Positions 1 to 10,643 of a stretch of DNA of 64,000 bases are shown one piece after another (the first letter of the stretch is position 1; the number at the start of each line of letters is the position of its first letter). The translations under genes and the position numbers were made by a program. The notes beneath the pieces were generated by a model. The model saw nothing but the letters and a program-made list of their open reading frames with translations, was not told the origin of the DNA and did no database searches. The stretch is from Larix kaempferi (lineage: Eukaryota > Streptophyta > Pinopsida > Pinales > Pinaceae): contig BSBM01001383.1 of the NCBI GenBank assembly GCA_027924585.1, positions 1,760,001-1,824,000 of the forward strand. Reading direction: 5' to 3'.

Positions 1-1136
1 TACCTATAGGATCTCCTAGGGCCATATTATATGTGACCTCACCACAAAACCTCGCAAGAGCATCCCAGGCTGTTACGAGCACACAGCTCTACCTGTCGGA
101 TCTCCCAGGAGCACAATACATGTGGTCCACCACAAAAACTGGCTGAAGCATCTGAGGCCTTTTTCATCCTGTCGAGATCTCCCAGGAGCAAATTACATGT
201 GGTCATGGCAAAACCTGGCTGAAGCATTTGAGGCCTTTTTCATCCTGTCCAGATCTCCCAGGAGCAAATTACATGCCATAGGACAAAACCTCGAAAGAGC
301 ATCTGCCAGATATCCCAGGGCACAAATTACATGCCATAGGCAAAACCTCGAAAGACCATCTACAGATCTCCTAGGGCACAAATTATATGTCCTCCCAAGC
401 AAAACCTTGAAAGAGCATTTTCCAGATGTCCCAGGGTACGAATTACATGCCATAGGAAAAACCTCGAAAGACCATCTGCAAATCTCTGAGGGCACAAATT
501 ACATGCTTACCTGCACAACCTGTTCCACGGCCACAAAGTATCATCTGATACTCATCATACATCATCCTGATGTACACATGATCACCCTGATCATCATCAC
601 TGCAACATCCTGCTGCATGTCATCTGGAGAAGCTCGTCATCCACGATCATCCTGATCATACAATGCATCCATCTGATGCAAACCAAGTATCTACCTGATA
701 CATATCATCATACATAGTGTATCCACCTGATACATAGATAGATGATCCACACAATGTATCCATCAACATACATGATCTACTTGATCATACTTGATACATA
801 TCAATATACATGATCTACTTGATCATACAATGTATCCACCTGATACATATATAGATACATGGTCCAAGCATCCAACATGATGCATATACATACAAATGAT
901 CCAACCGATCATATCCAGCATCCAACATGATGCATACATACATATAAATGATCCAACTGATCATATCCAGCATCCAACATGATGCGTACATACATATACA
1001 TATAAATGATCCAACTGATAATACAAAGCAGAAACTAGAACATCATCCTGATGCTCATCATCTAGTGCTTACATCCACAGCCATGTGAAGGATCCTCCTC
1101 CCAACATGCTTGGAATGGCTTCAGCAAATGTGTCCA
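1..1136 (-). repeat. 3' non-coding tail of element C, tandem repeats
   Basis: The first 520 bases are the reverse complement of the repeat array found before the 3' LTR of element A (31.26-31.8 kb), recognisable by phrases such as 'gatctcccaggagca' and 'acaaaacctcgaaagagc'. Bases 700-1010 hold repeats of about 50 bp built on 'catccaacatgatgcata' and 'gatccaactgatcatatcc', also present in A at 30.7-30.85 kb. The open frames at 122-655 (+) and 193-495 (-) are products of the repeat and not genes. Confidence 0.75.
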
Positions 1137-2428
1137 TCACTTCTTCCTCGAAGTGTCATCAATCTGAAGAACACCAAGCCTCTCCCTGAAGTATTCGAAC
1201 TTCACCCTGGCTAGTGGCTTCATTAGCACATTTGCAATCTACTCATTCATTGCAATGTACAGGAGTTTCACAGCTCCTCTCTGCACCATATCCCTGATAT
1301 AGTGATATTTGATCTCTATGTGTTTCGACCTGTCATGAAACACTGGGTTCTCGGAAAGCTTCACACAACTCTGGTTATCACATAAGATACTAGTAGCATC
1401 CAATGGGAGATCAAATAACTCAGACAACAGCATCCATAGTGATACTGCCTCACAACTAGCTGAACAGGCTGCAACATACTCTGCCTTAGCTGTACTCCAT
1501 GCTACACAGGACTGCTTCCTATTGAACCAAGAGATCACACTTGATCCCATACTGAAGCAGCACCCATATGTGCTCTTCCTATCTGCAGCACTGCCTGCCC
1601 AATCTAAATCAACATAACCCTGTAGGTTAAACTTTTGATTCGCTTCATACTTGAGCCCATAATCCACTGTACCCTTTGGGTACCTCAAAACATGATTTAC
1701 AGCAACCAGGTGAACACTCCTCGGATCTGTCAGGAACTGGCTCAATGTGTTCACCACAAAGAAAATATCTCGTCTCGTGTTCGTCAGGTACATCAAGCAC
1801 CCAATCATCTAACGATGCATAGAGACATCAACCGGCTCAGATGAAGCATCACAAAGAAGCTTCAGATTCGATGTCATAGGTGTGGCCATGGCCTTGCAAT
1901 CCATCATCCCGAACCTCTTCAGGATCTCTTAATGCATACTTCCCTTGTCCAAGGAAGATTCCATCTACACTCTGCCACACCTCCATGCCAAAAACAAATA
2001 GTGCATCATCCCCAAGTTCTTCATCTCGAACTCGGCAACAAGATTTCGCTGCATGTCGGCAATCAATCTATCTTCACCTGTAACAAACAGGTTATCCGCA
2101 TACAAAAGTAGTATCACTGGATTGCCTTCCTCAACCTTGTAGAAAAGGTTGGAATCCGCTTTATTCTTGGTAAATCCCAAACTGGATAGAAAGTTGTCTA
2201 TCCTACCATACCAAGTTCTGCACACATATATGACTACACCATGCTGTCTTGAAATCCATCTGGTGCATCTTCTATTTCATCACTTTTATATTTCTCAATG
2301 CTGCCATCTGCAACATGCTTGATCTGATAGTTCCATTTGGAAGTCACAACAGACTTCCCTTCAGCTCTTGGGACCGCATCCCAAACATCGTTCTTCATGA
2401 TCGACGGATCATGGCATTCTTCCCGTAT
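1137..2428 (-). pseudogene. Broken copia reverse transcriptase/RNase H of element C
   Basis: Translating the minus strand gives an RT fragment (IMKNDVW... KSVVTSKW), a part deleted around 2230-2260, the palm region with LLLYADNLF in place of the usual YVDD, then the copia landmarks GSLMYLTNTR and DLDWAGSAADRKST, the RNase H stretch WSTAKAEYVAAC, and SKHIEIKYHYIRDMVQRGA, ending in SRKK and TGA. In-frame TAG codons at 1809-1811 and 1239-1241 stand where relatives have CAG (Gln). The second is at the same codon as a TAG in element A. Loss of a catalytic aspartate, internal deletions and stops mean it is not functional. The gene is interrupted upstream by element B and continues for a few bases past 6947. 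Confidence 0.88.
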
Positions 2429-2433
2429 CCTGG

Positions 2434-3154
2434 TGTTAACACCCAAAAAGTGCTCACTAGCTCATTTACCACATTATATGGCTCATTTGTCCATTTTCCT
2501 ACCATATTTCCATTAAAAATCCAAAAAATCCCATTAAAAAGCCTCCAAAAGGCCTAAAATGCCTCCAAAAGGCCATAAAACCCTCAAAATAGCCTAAAAA
2601 AGGCTAAAAAACCCCCTTTTCCTCCAAAAATAGCAAAAATCCCCTAAAAAGGGAATAAAAATATAAAATAATGAGGAAAAGGAGGAAAAAACCCTATACA
2701 GCTGCCTAAAACCATGTGTTTCCTAAAACCATGGGTCAGCACTCCACCACCAAAATACTATAAATAGGTGATGGAGATCCCTTATTTCACATCCACAATC
2801 ACAAGCACCCTTACTCTGCCAAAATCTCTCTCGAAACCCTAGTTCACCTTTGAACTATTTTCACCTTGAGAGCCACCTTTGGCCCATCCCCAACATTGGA
2901 GAAGGAGAAGGAGCATTCAGAAGCTTGGAGCATCCTCTTGGACACTGCAAAGGGCTTCACCAACCTTGACACTCAAGGTAACATCAATACAAAGTCATTC
3001 TTTCATTTTGGTGTTTATGCTTCATGCTTGTCTTAGAAATAATTTAATTTTTTGTTTTTGCATAATTAGTTTAATATACTGAACTGCTACTAAGGAGTCC
3101 ATTCTCCTTAGTAGGTGCTCATTGGCACAAGCTGGGGGTAAAACCCTAGCTACA
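2434..3154 (+). repeat. 5' LTR of element B
   Basis: TG...CA ends; a TATA box (TATAAATA, 2759-2766) follows an A-rich stretch with many short 'aaaggcctaaaa' repeats. The base run after its end contains 'ttttggcgactcc' (3156-3168), the probable primer-binding site; the tRNA was not identified. Confidence 0.93.
2759..2766 (+). promoter_or_regulatory. TATA box in 5' LTR of B
   Basis: TATAAATA in the LTR, about 325 bp from its start; the same box is at 6545-6552 in the 3' LTR. Likely RNA polymerase II promoter of the element. Confidence 0.65.
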
Positions 3155-3179
3155 GTTTTGGCGACTCCTCCAACGAACA

Positions 3180-3689
3180 GTTGACAAGCATAAGTCCAAT
3201 TGGCACCACATGTTGTTCCCTGCTTTGTGGGCTTATCGCACCTCCACTAAGACCGCCACTGGTTTTACACCATTTCATTTAGTTCACGGTATAGAGTCTG
3301 TTCTCCCCATCGAGTGTCAGATCCCTGCCTTACAGATCGCCGTTGAGCTTCTCCCTGACACCACCCCCCTCGAGCAACGTCTGTTGCACCTCGAACAAGC
3401 CGATGAGGACCGCCGGGCCACTCTCCAGAACATCGAAGCTGCCAAAAACCGCTCCAAAGCCGGTTATGATAAACATGTTCACCCTCGAACTTTCCACGAA
3501 GGGGACCTCGTCCTCGCCTATGACCAAGCCCATGACAAAACCGGTAAAGGGAAGTTTGAATCTATGTGGCAAGGCCCTTACGTCGTGCAGACCTGCCTCG
3601 GAAAGGGGGCATACATCTTAGCTGACTCTGAAGGCCGTCCTTTGCGCAACCCTCGTAATGGGTTGTATCTTAAGCGTTTTTACCCATAA
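3180..3689 (+). pseudogene. Ty3/gypsy integrase C-terminal fragment
   Basis: Open frame beginning VDKHKSNWHHMLFPALWAYR and ending KRFYP plus TAA. The stretch LWAYRTSTKTATGFTPFHLV is the end of the integrase catalytic core in gypsy elements; it is followed by a charged helical segment (EQADEDRRATLQN), then GDLVLAYDQ...GKFESMWQGPYVV, the SH3-like integrase C-terminal fold. Catalytic D,D,E residues lie upstream in a part that is absent: the frame starts only about 25 bp after the primer site, so the deletion removed everything from gag to mid-integrase. The frame has no internal stop, which suggests recent loss rather than long decay. Confidence 0.85.
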
Positions 3690-6218
3690 AAAAGAAACCC
3701 GCGGCCTCATTGGTCTGCATTGTACAGTACTTTCTTTTTCGTTTTTTGTTTTTACAAACCGTTTCCACCACTGGAATCAGCACGACGTGACCGTCATGAT
3801 GGTCACCTCGTTGCATTATTTTTGTCCTGTCATTTTTTACCCATTTTTCAGACGCCACTAGTCGCCTCGGTTTGCGTGCCACATCGGCCGTTCTCCGTGT
3901 TTCACATGTTTTATATCATCGGATTCATTTTTCCGAGCCGGTGATGATGCTAGAGATCATTTCTCGCTCTCACCTCCAGATTTTCCGGGCATTTTTCAAA
4001 ATGCCCCCGTCACCTCGGTTTGCGTGCCACATCGGCCGTCACCCGTTTTTGACATCCTTTATATCGCCGGATTCATTTTTCCGAGCTCGTGATGATGCTT
4101 GAGATCATTTCTCGCTCTCACTTGGTACAATTTCAACATTGTGTCCCAACACCTTGCTGCCTCGGTTTGCGCGCCACGTCGGCCGCCATCGGATTGTTCC
4201 ACATTTTTACATGAGCCATTCACTCCTGTCATACTGCAAATGTTTCGTTATTTTGCCACCATTTCATCTACCCCGCAAGGAGGTCCATCAGTGTTCCCAC
4301 CTACCCTCGTTCTTGGTCATCATTACTAAACCTTGATTGAACACTTCCTCCTTGCCTGGCCATTCCTTTTGTTCGGTATAATTTTATCCCTTTTTCGGGC
4401 CGGACAAGTCCTTTACGAAAAAGGCACTTAGGGAGTTTCCGTTAAGCTCTTTTCTGACTCCTAAAAGAATGAAAAGATCGCCGAGCAATCTTGCTTCCTT
4501 TCATGCTCGTTAAAGTACCTGAAAGGGCGTCTATCTGGTATAAGTTTAACCCTTTTCCGGACCTGGTAGACTAATTACGAAAAAGGAATACTCTAGTCAC
4601 ACCGGCTAGAAGAGTTCTTCATTGCATCCTTTTATGCTTTTTTGGGCCTCTGAGACTAAATCTACGAAAAAGCAACCCCCTGGAGTCTTCTTACTTGCTT
4701 TCAGACTCTCTAAAATTGAAAGCAACCACGAGCATGCACTGTCCTGGGCTCGTAAAATCCACACGACAGTACCATTCCACTACCTCAGAGTCTTCTTATC
4801 GCTTTCAGACTCCTTAAAATTGAAAGCAACCACGAGCATGCACTGTCCTGGGCTCGTAAAATCCACACGACAGTATCATTTTATCCACTTACTTCTTCTA
4901 GTTCCTTAACCATGAAGAAGTTTTCCCCCGTGCCTCTTGGCACTTTGATCTATCATCTCGGCAGCACCCCCAATCAGGTCGCCTTTGTTCAGAGTATTCA
5001 GCAGTCTTCTGCCATTTTACACCAGCTTGAGTCTCCCTCAGCCAGTTATCCTCCCAGATCCATTACAGCTATGATCCCTTTCCCCTCAGACAGTTTCATA
5101 TGCTGCCAGATCATTCCCATTATCATACTCTGAACAAAGGAAGTTTGAGTCCACCCGCTCTACTTGCCCAGTTGTCCCCCCACAGTTTATCAGTTCTGCC
5201 ATCAGTACTATCACATTTCGGTCTTGTACCTCGCGCTCCTGTCAAGGAAACATCATTGCCTTGATAGGGGCAGGTCTCCCTCTGTCGACGACAGCTCCTC
5301 TATTCCAGAGGATAGGCCCAGAGGTCCCTACGCCTTGGACTTATCACCATCTGTGGTAAGTGCCTACGGATCATTCTGAGAGGAGACATCATTGCCTCTC
5401 TGAGTGGTTGTTCCTCACATGCTCGACTTCAGCACCTTGATCGCATCGTTGAGGATCGCGTAGGATTATATTCCATCAGTTTTTTGTCGAAGACCCCGGA
5501 TTTCCCCCGACTCTAGCACATTGGTGAGTCACTTCGGAACGCCCAGTTGTATGTTCCCGTGGATGTCCGGGCTGCGTTGGCGTTTGTATTCGGAAGCCAT
5601 CCAGTTTCATGCTTCCTTGAGTACCCAGTTTCAGTTCCAGTTCAGTGTACCATGGAGAGTATGACCCCAGTCACTATGATCCAACAGCTCATCAGTTCCT
5701 TTGGTACCACACTCAGCAGCACTGTTGATTGTTCCAGTGCACCAGTTCTGCAGTTCACACATGATCAACTCAGCAGTATGTCCCAGATTTGTGTCCCCTC
5801 TGGACTCTTATGATGTACACAGTGGTCATGTATCTTACAGGTCCCCCTTTTTTCGGGCCTTACAGTTATATATCTTGATACGAGCATGGGTATGCCCGCC
5901 TCGTCTATATATTGAGATTATTCCTCAGTCAGTATTTGAGGTCATGTATATTTCAGGTCCCCATTTTTTGGACCCCATTGTTGTTATTATGTTATATCCT
6001 GATACGAGCATGGGAATGCCCGCCTCGTCCATATGATCAGATGATTCCTCATCCATTATTGAGGTTATGTACTTTTAGTCCTTGCAGTTGTTCGGGATCG
6101 TTGTTCCGGGCTCCAGTTTGTTTCTTCTCTTCTCTCCACACCCAGGAAAACCATTCATGACTTATGATGTCCATCGGCCATACGATGAGCTCCTGACCTC
6201 GCACATCAGGGGGCAATC
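3690..6218 (+). other. 3' non-coding region of B with hairpins and short direct repeats
   Basis: About 2.5 kb without a credible gene. It contains: a phrase like 'cctcggtttgcgtgccac' near 3866, 4014 and 4163; three stem-forming units pairing a 'ccctttttcg' type arm with 'cgaaaaagg' (4388-4427, 4551-4587, 4635-4672); a 105-bp tandem duplication (4683-4880); and two copies of 'gatacgagcatggg' (5878 and 6001). Just before the LTR, 'catcagggggcaatc' (6204-6218) is the likely polypurine tract. Small open frames here (for example 4622-4909, 5547-5813) follow the repeats and have no recognisable domains. Confidence 0.6.
4683..4880 (+). repeat. 105-bp tandem duplication inside B
   Basis: Copies start at 4683 and 4788 with 'gagtcttctta' and share 'gagcatgcactgtcctgggc' near their middle, with few mismatches. 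Confidence 0.85.
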
Positions 6219-6942
6219 TGTTAACACCCAAAAAGTGCTCACTAGCTCATTTACCACATTATACGACTCATTTGTCCATTTTCCTACCATATTTCCATTA
6301 AAAATCCCAAAAAACCCATTAAAAAGCCTCCAAAAGGCCTAAAATGCCTCCAAAAGGCCAAAAAACCATCAAAATAGCCTAAAAAAGGCTAAAAAACCCC
6401 CTTTTCCTCCAAAAATAGCAAAAATCCCCTAAAAAAGGAATAAAAAATATAAAATAATGAGGAAAAGGAGGAAAAAACCCTATACAGCTGCCTAAAACCA
6501 TGTGTTTCCCAAAACCATGGGTCAGCACTCCACCACCAAAAAACTATAAATAGGTGATGGAGATCCCTTATTCCATATCCACAATCACAAGCACCCTTAC
6601 TCTGCCAAAATCTCTCTCGAAACCCTAGTTCACCTTTGAACTATTTTCACCTTGAGAGCCACCTTTGGCCCATCCCCCAACATTGGAGAAGGAGAAGGAG
6701 CATTCAGAAGCTTGGAGCATCCTCTTGGACACTGCAAAGGGCTTCACCAACCTTGACACTCAAGGTAACATCAATACAAAGTCATTCTTTCATTTTGGTG
6801 TTTAATGCTTCATGCTTGTCTTAGAAATAATTTAATTTTTGTTTTTTGCATAATTAGTTTAATATACTGAACTGCTACTAAGGAGTCCATTCTCCTTAGT
6901 AGGTGCTCATTGGCACAAGCTAGGGGTAAAACCCTAGCTACA
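6219..6942 (+). repeat. 3' LTR of element B
   Basis: Direct copy of 2434-3154, with scattered substitutions and small A-run length differences. TATA box at 6545-6552. Followed directly by the TSD CCTGG. Confidence 0.93.
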
Positions 6943-7029
6943 CCTGGGAACTTCAATATCTTCAATAGATAATTTTGTTGCTGAACAAATGTTGTAGTTC
7001 TTCTTTTGTAGGTGATGGCATACGATCTT

Positions 7030-8554
7030 TCCTACACAACAAGTTAAATTGCATGATTAGAAAACATCTCATAGTTTTCAGAACAAATTCTTACACATAA
7101 AGAAATATGTCATACAGTCATGCAATTATCTTAGCCAATGCTTCAATACAACATTTATCCATATCCCATAACTTTCTATATGCCTTCCAATCTCTACCAG
7201 AACATTGTTAAGAGTGTGCACAACTCCCAACATGTCAGCAAAGAGGTTTCATTCTAGATAAGTAGCAATGGAATGTTGTACAGTGCCATAGGCCACTTAC
7301 CCATGCATATTAGTAGTATTCTGTTCATCAATGCAACTATTCTAATATGCACAATACACAACCTAATTCTAGGAACATCAATATATACATTATTGAACAG
7401 TATTATTTAAACAATAAAATATGCAAGTAATGACAATTCAAATACTTATCTTTGTTTGTTTGTTGGGTTGACTCCCTCTCAGTCTTTTCTTCTTTTCTGC
7501 AACTCCATTCTTATGTGGATTGTGAGAAGTGGTCAACTCCCTCTGAATATCTGCATCCTTGCAGAAACTATTGAAGTGTGCTCCTTTGCTTTCTTGCAGG
7601 AACAACTAGAGTGTGCTCCCTCTTGATCTTTGCTTCCTGGATTACCTGTCCTTGAACTTACATCCATCCTTAATTACTATGCATGCTTATTAGTATCATC
7701 ATTGTGTTATCCTTGAGGTCTCATACATAATCACACATTTATTAGTATAATCTTAAACATGTATAGTCATGATCATTCACAGATAATAAACATTAGTATT
7801 CAAGGTTTTAGGGAAGTCTTCTTTTACTCATACGTATTCTTATTTGATCATAGGACTCTTATGGTTAGTTGAATCATCAATCAAGATAAGAGATATAATA
7901 TGCATAAAACCCGTGATTATTCAAACCTATACCTTCATGATTCTTCTGGTTATCCATATCATCAATTATGGTAAGAAACATAATATGCATACAACCATGA
8001 TTATTCAAACCTATGACTTCATAAACACAACAGTATAAGATCCTAACACAAGGTAGGATTCTAGCTTGATATAGGAAAAACATACCTAGATTAGCATGCT
8101 AGCTAGTTATGTCTAACATACCCGCATAATGTCTTGTGGTTCTCTTCAATGACTTGTGCTAGTAACCTGCATGTCTCATAAGTTAACCATTGTAGAACCA
8201 AGTTATACATACCTCGAAAGTAGATCTTCTATGTGATCCATGACAATGGATGAATCTTTGTCTTCATGTCACCATGAGCATATGTTCTTGAAGTAGAAGA
8301 CGATTTGACTTTCTTGGTGTACCTTTTGTGTTGGCAAACAATCATAAACCTCATACAACATCACAATGCATTAGTACAACAATAAGTGGCAAAACCTTAA
8401 TCAATGAATATCTTCTATTAAGGTGATACGACAAGTCCAGTAATTAATAAGGATTGTACTATAATGATATGAAGACAAACATACAATAAACTTAATCATG
8501 AACAAATATCGAAACATGCCTCGATGAGTCATACCTGTCGAGATCGCTTGTAAT
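7030..8554 (-). other. Conserved non-retroviral insert of element C
   Basis: On the minus strand this follows the gag remnant and precedes RT. It is homologous to 13291-14470 (F), 35531-36820 (G) and 55631-57173 (I). It encodes no retroviral domain. It contains splice-like junctions: GTATGT at 8207-8212 (minus) directly after '...tttcgag', then 'gcag' (8167-8170), a 45-nt segment (8122-8166), and GTATGT again (8116-8121). What it derives from is not known; a captured host gene piece with introns is one reading, a purely non-coding spacer another. Confidence 0.7.
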
Positions 8555-8656
8555 ATTCTTATGTAAGGCCTTAGCCTCATCTCCCTCTGAAACAGGAACT
8601 TCTTTACTTATGCAGGTGACCAATCCATCTTCTTCTAGGATTAACCCAATCCACTT
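8555..8656 (-). pseudogene. Truncated gag N-terminus of element C
   Basis: 102 nt open on the minus strand, translating from KWIGLILEE to EAKALHKN. Element A has the same region as YRIGLILEENELE...EEAKILHKK, about 40 residues after its gag start. Upstream the methionine and first residues are missing; downstream the reading leaves gag abruptly and enters the inserted segment. The same break at HKN/HKK occurs in I, and in G and F, so it predates the copies. Confidence 0.75.
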
Positions 8657-9980
8657 GATTTGCAAGAACTGGACCTGGAGCTAGATATGGGTTTGTCAGA
8701 GAAACCCCAAAAATTCAAACTTTGAATTTCAAACTTTCGAAAGGATAGAAATATGCGCCTTGATGAGCTGATCAAGCTGGTATATTCAGAATTTGAAAAC
8801 TGCAAAGTTTCACTCCTCAATTTTTCCTTTGAAACTTCCGGATTCACTGGATGTGACCCTGAACTGGGGTTTGATGAAGCCCACTCTTCTGTCCAATCAA
8901 AAGGTTTGATCCAAAGCTCTAAGCTTCTATTTTTCTGAGGAGCTTCCAGCCGTGGTCACAGATTTAAAAAATTCCCATTTTTACAGAAGCCCTAATTTTC
9001 CACTTTTCTGATCAAAGTCCCGAACTAGGGTCTAATCAAGCCTGGCCTTCTGCCCAACCAAAAATTCTGATATTGGTCTCTAAATTTTGATTTTGATGAG
9101 TAGCATCCAGCCGTGGTCTCTGATTACAAAAATTCCAACTTTCTCCGAAGCCCTAAATTTCGGAAGCCATGAATGAAGGTACTCAAAAATAATTTTGTTT
9201 TGACAGAAATATGTACCTGATTGCTTCTGGTGTAACTCTGAAATTTTCGATCCATAGGATCTAAAAAAGCTTCCTGAGATAGCCCGACCTGTTATCTTTA
9301 CATCCCGATAGGTCTGACCTCAATTGGATTCTCTGAGAGAGAGTTATTCCAAGTGTCGCAATGTGACCTGTTTATGGGATAATACAGGAGAGCAAACTTG
9401 TACGGTGTGCCACATGTCACTGTTTCAACTTCGGACTTTGAAAATTTTTATTGTGATAGCCCAACCTATTATCTTTCCATCCTGATAGGTCTAACCTCAA
9501 TTGGATTCTCTAAGAGAAAGTTATGCCAAGTGTCGTAATGTGACCTATTTATGAGATAATACAGGAAAGCGAACTTGTACGGCATGCCACATGTCAATGG
9601 TTCCACTTCGGCCTCTGAAAATTTTCTTGAGATAGTACAGTCTGTGTACTACCTATCACTTTTTATGAAATTTCATTTGGAGCTTCCTAGCCCAAGTTAT
9701 GACCTTTTTCCCAAGGTCACCTGATTTTGACTCAGATTTAGAAGAGGCAGAAACCCTATATTGTACAAATCATAAAGCACAAAGTACAATGAATTAGAAG
9801 TTGTCCTTTGGACACAAGGTACATTGGGATTTAATCTTCTACCTGTAAAGATTTTAGATTCGAAAACTTCTTCAAAACATATTTATAGCGAAAGTGCTAT
9901 GATGACTGGTTTTTGCTATATCAAGCCCTAGCATCGTAAGTGCAACAAGTGTCATACTTGCCATATCATGCCTTCTTTCA
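8657..9980 (-). other. 5' leader of element C
   Basis: Non-coding leader of about 1.3 kb between primer site and gag remnant, homologous to the leaders of F, G and I (for example 'gatcagctca', 'aaaccctaatc'). Contains a 177-bp tandem duplication annotated separately. No gene seen. Confidence 0.65.
9278..9631 (-). repeat. 177-bp tandem duplication in C leader
   Basis: Copies start at 9278 and 9455 ('gatagcccgacct', 'gatagcccaacct') and run in parallel to about 9631. Element F has a single copy of this block around 15100-15280, so the duplication is specific to C. Confidence 0.85.
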
Positions 9981-9997
9981 GGCTAGCTCTGATACCA
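9981..9997 (-). other. Primer-binding site of element C
   Basis: Minus strand TGGTATCAGAGCTAGCC directly after the LTR; TGGTATCAGAGC is the standard complement of the initiator-Met tRNA 3' end used by copia elements. Confidence 0.85.
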
Positions 9998-10643
9998 TGT
10001 TAAATTTTCAGAATTTACTTCAATATGATCTAGGATCTTAACTGAGAGAACAACATGTACAGCAAATCTATAGCATATCATTCATGGACACAATAATGCA
10101 AGCACAAAAGAGACACCGAGTTTACTTGGGGAAAACCATAAAGGTGAAAAACCCCAATAACTTCCTCAGAGATAAATAGAGCAATGATACAACCAGAATA
10201 AAAGAGATAGTCTTCTCCTAGCAGCAGAGCCTACTCCTCCACTAGTGTGTCACTCTCCATAATGTGAGTGAGAGAATAGAATGTGTAAAATGAGAGAGAC
10301 ACACCCTCTATTTATACACTAACTTGACTTGACCTTTACTCAACTAGGTCGGCCTCAACTTAACCACTTAACATAATGCTGACTGGGATGACCCCCACTA
10401 GGGTGGTCTAATAACCCTTTGACCCACATGGACGACCCCCAATAGGGTGGTCTAATAGCCCTTTGACCCACATGACTTATACAGGGCCAACCCCAACAAG
10501 GTGGTCTAATAACCCATCAAGTATAAGTTACGACACTTACAATATAAATGACGACACTTCCATATAGAGGAATAATAACATCTCTATAGGAATACAATAT
10601 ACATATATGTGAAATACATTCCGAAGTTACATATACATCAACA
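9998..10643 (-). repeat. 5' LTR of element C
   Basis: 646 bp, minus-strand start TGTTGATGTATATGTAAC, end TTTAACA. TATA box at 10309-10316 (minus). It holds three copies of a U3 module reading GGGTTATTAGACCACC on the minus strand (within 10384-10530), where element A has one and F, G and I have two. Confidence 0.9.

Larger units (their letters stand above)
2434..6942 (+). mobile_element. Element B: Ty3/gypsy deletion derivative with both LTRs and TSD
   Basis: Two direct LTRs, 721 and 724 bp, starting TGTTAACACCC and ending CCCTAGCTACA, roughly 97% identical by eye, bound a 3.06-kb interior. The 5-bp sequence CCTGG lies immediately before the first LTR (2429-2433) and after the second (6943-6947). 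This exact duplication proves insertion of this whole deleted form. The interior keeps only the last part of integrase; gag, protease, RT, RNase H and most of integrase are missing. The ending of the polyprotein (NGLYLKRFYP) is like non-chromodomain Tat/Athila-type gypsy elements, a family-level inference. Since the TSD is intact, the deleted copy either transposed using another element's proteins or lost its genes after insertion. Confidence 0.93.
1..10643 (-). mobile_element. Element C: non-autonomous Ty1/copia-type LTR retrotransposon (3' end outside window)
   Basis: Read on the minus strand it runs 5' LTR, initiator-Met primer site, long leader, short gag remnant, a 1.5-kb non-retroviral segment, broken RT/RNase H, and a repetitive 3' tail; the 3' LTR lies beyond the left edge. 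Element B is inserted in its RT region with an exact 5-bp duplication, and C's sequence continues in register on both sides of B. C itself interrupts the 3' tail of element F: the base after its LTR (10644) starts F repeat sequence. Its LTR start and RNase H resemble elements A and I in this window, so the three form one family. No protease or integrase is present, so it would need another element's proteins to move. The left TSD partner of CAATC (10644-10648) cannot be seen. Confidence 0.88.

Noticed and set aside
122-655. 177-codon plus-strand frame and its antisense partner
   Set aside because: They follow the tandem repeat of C's 3' tail; same repeat occurs in A and I without a conserved frame.
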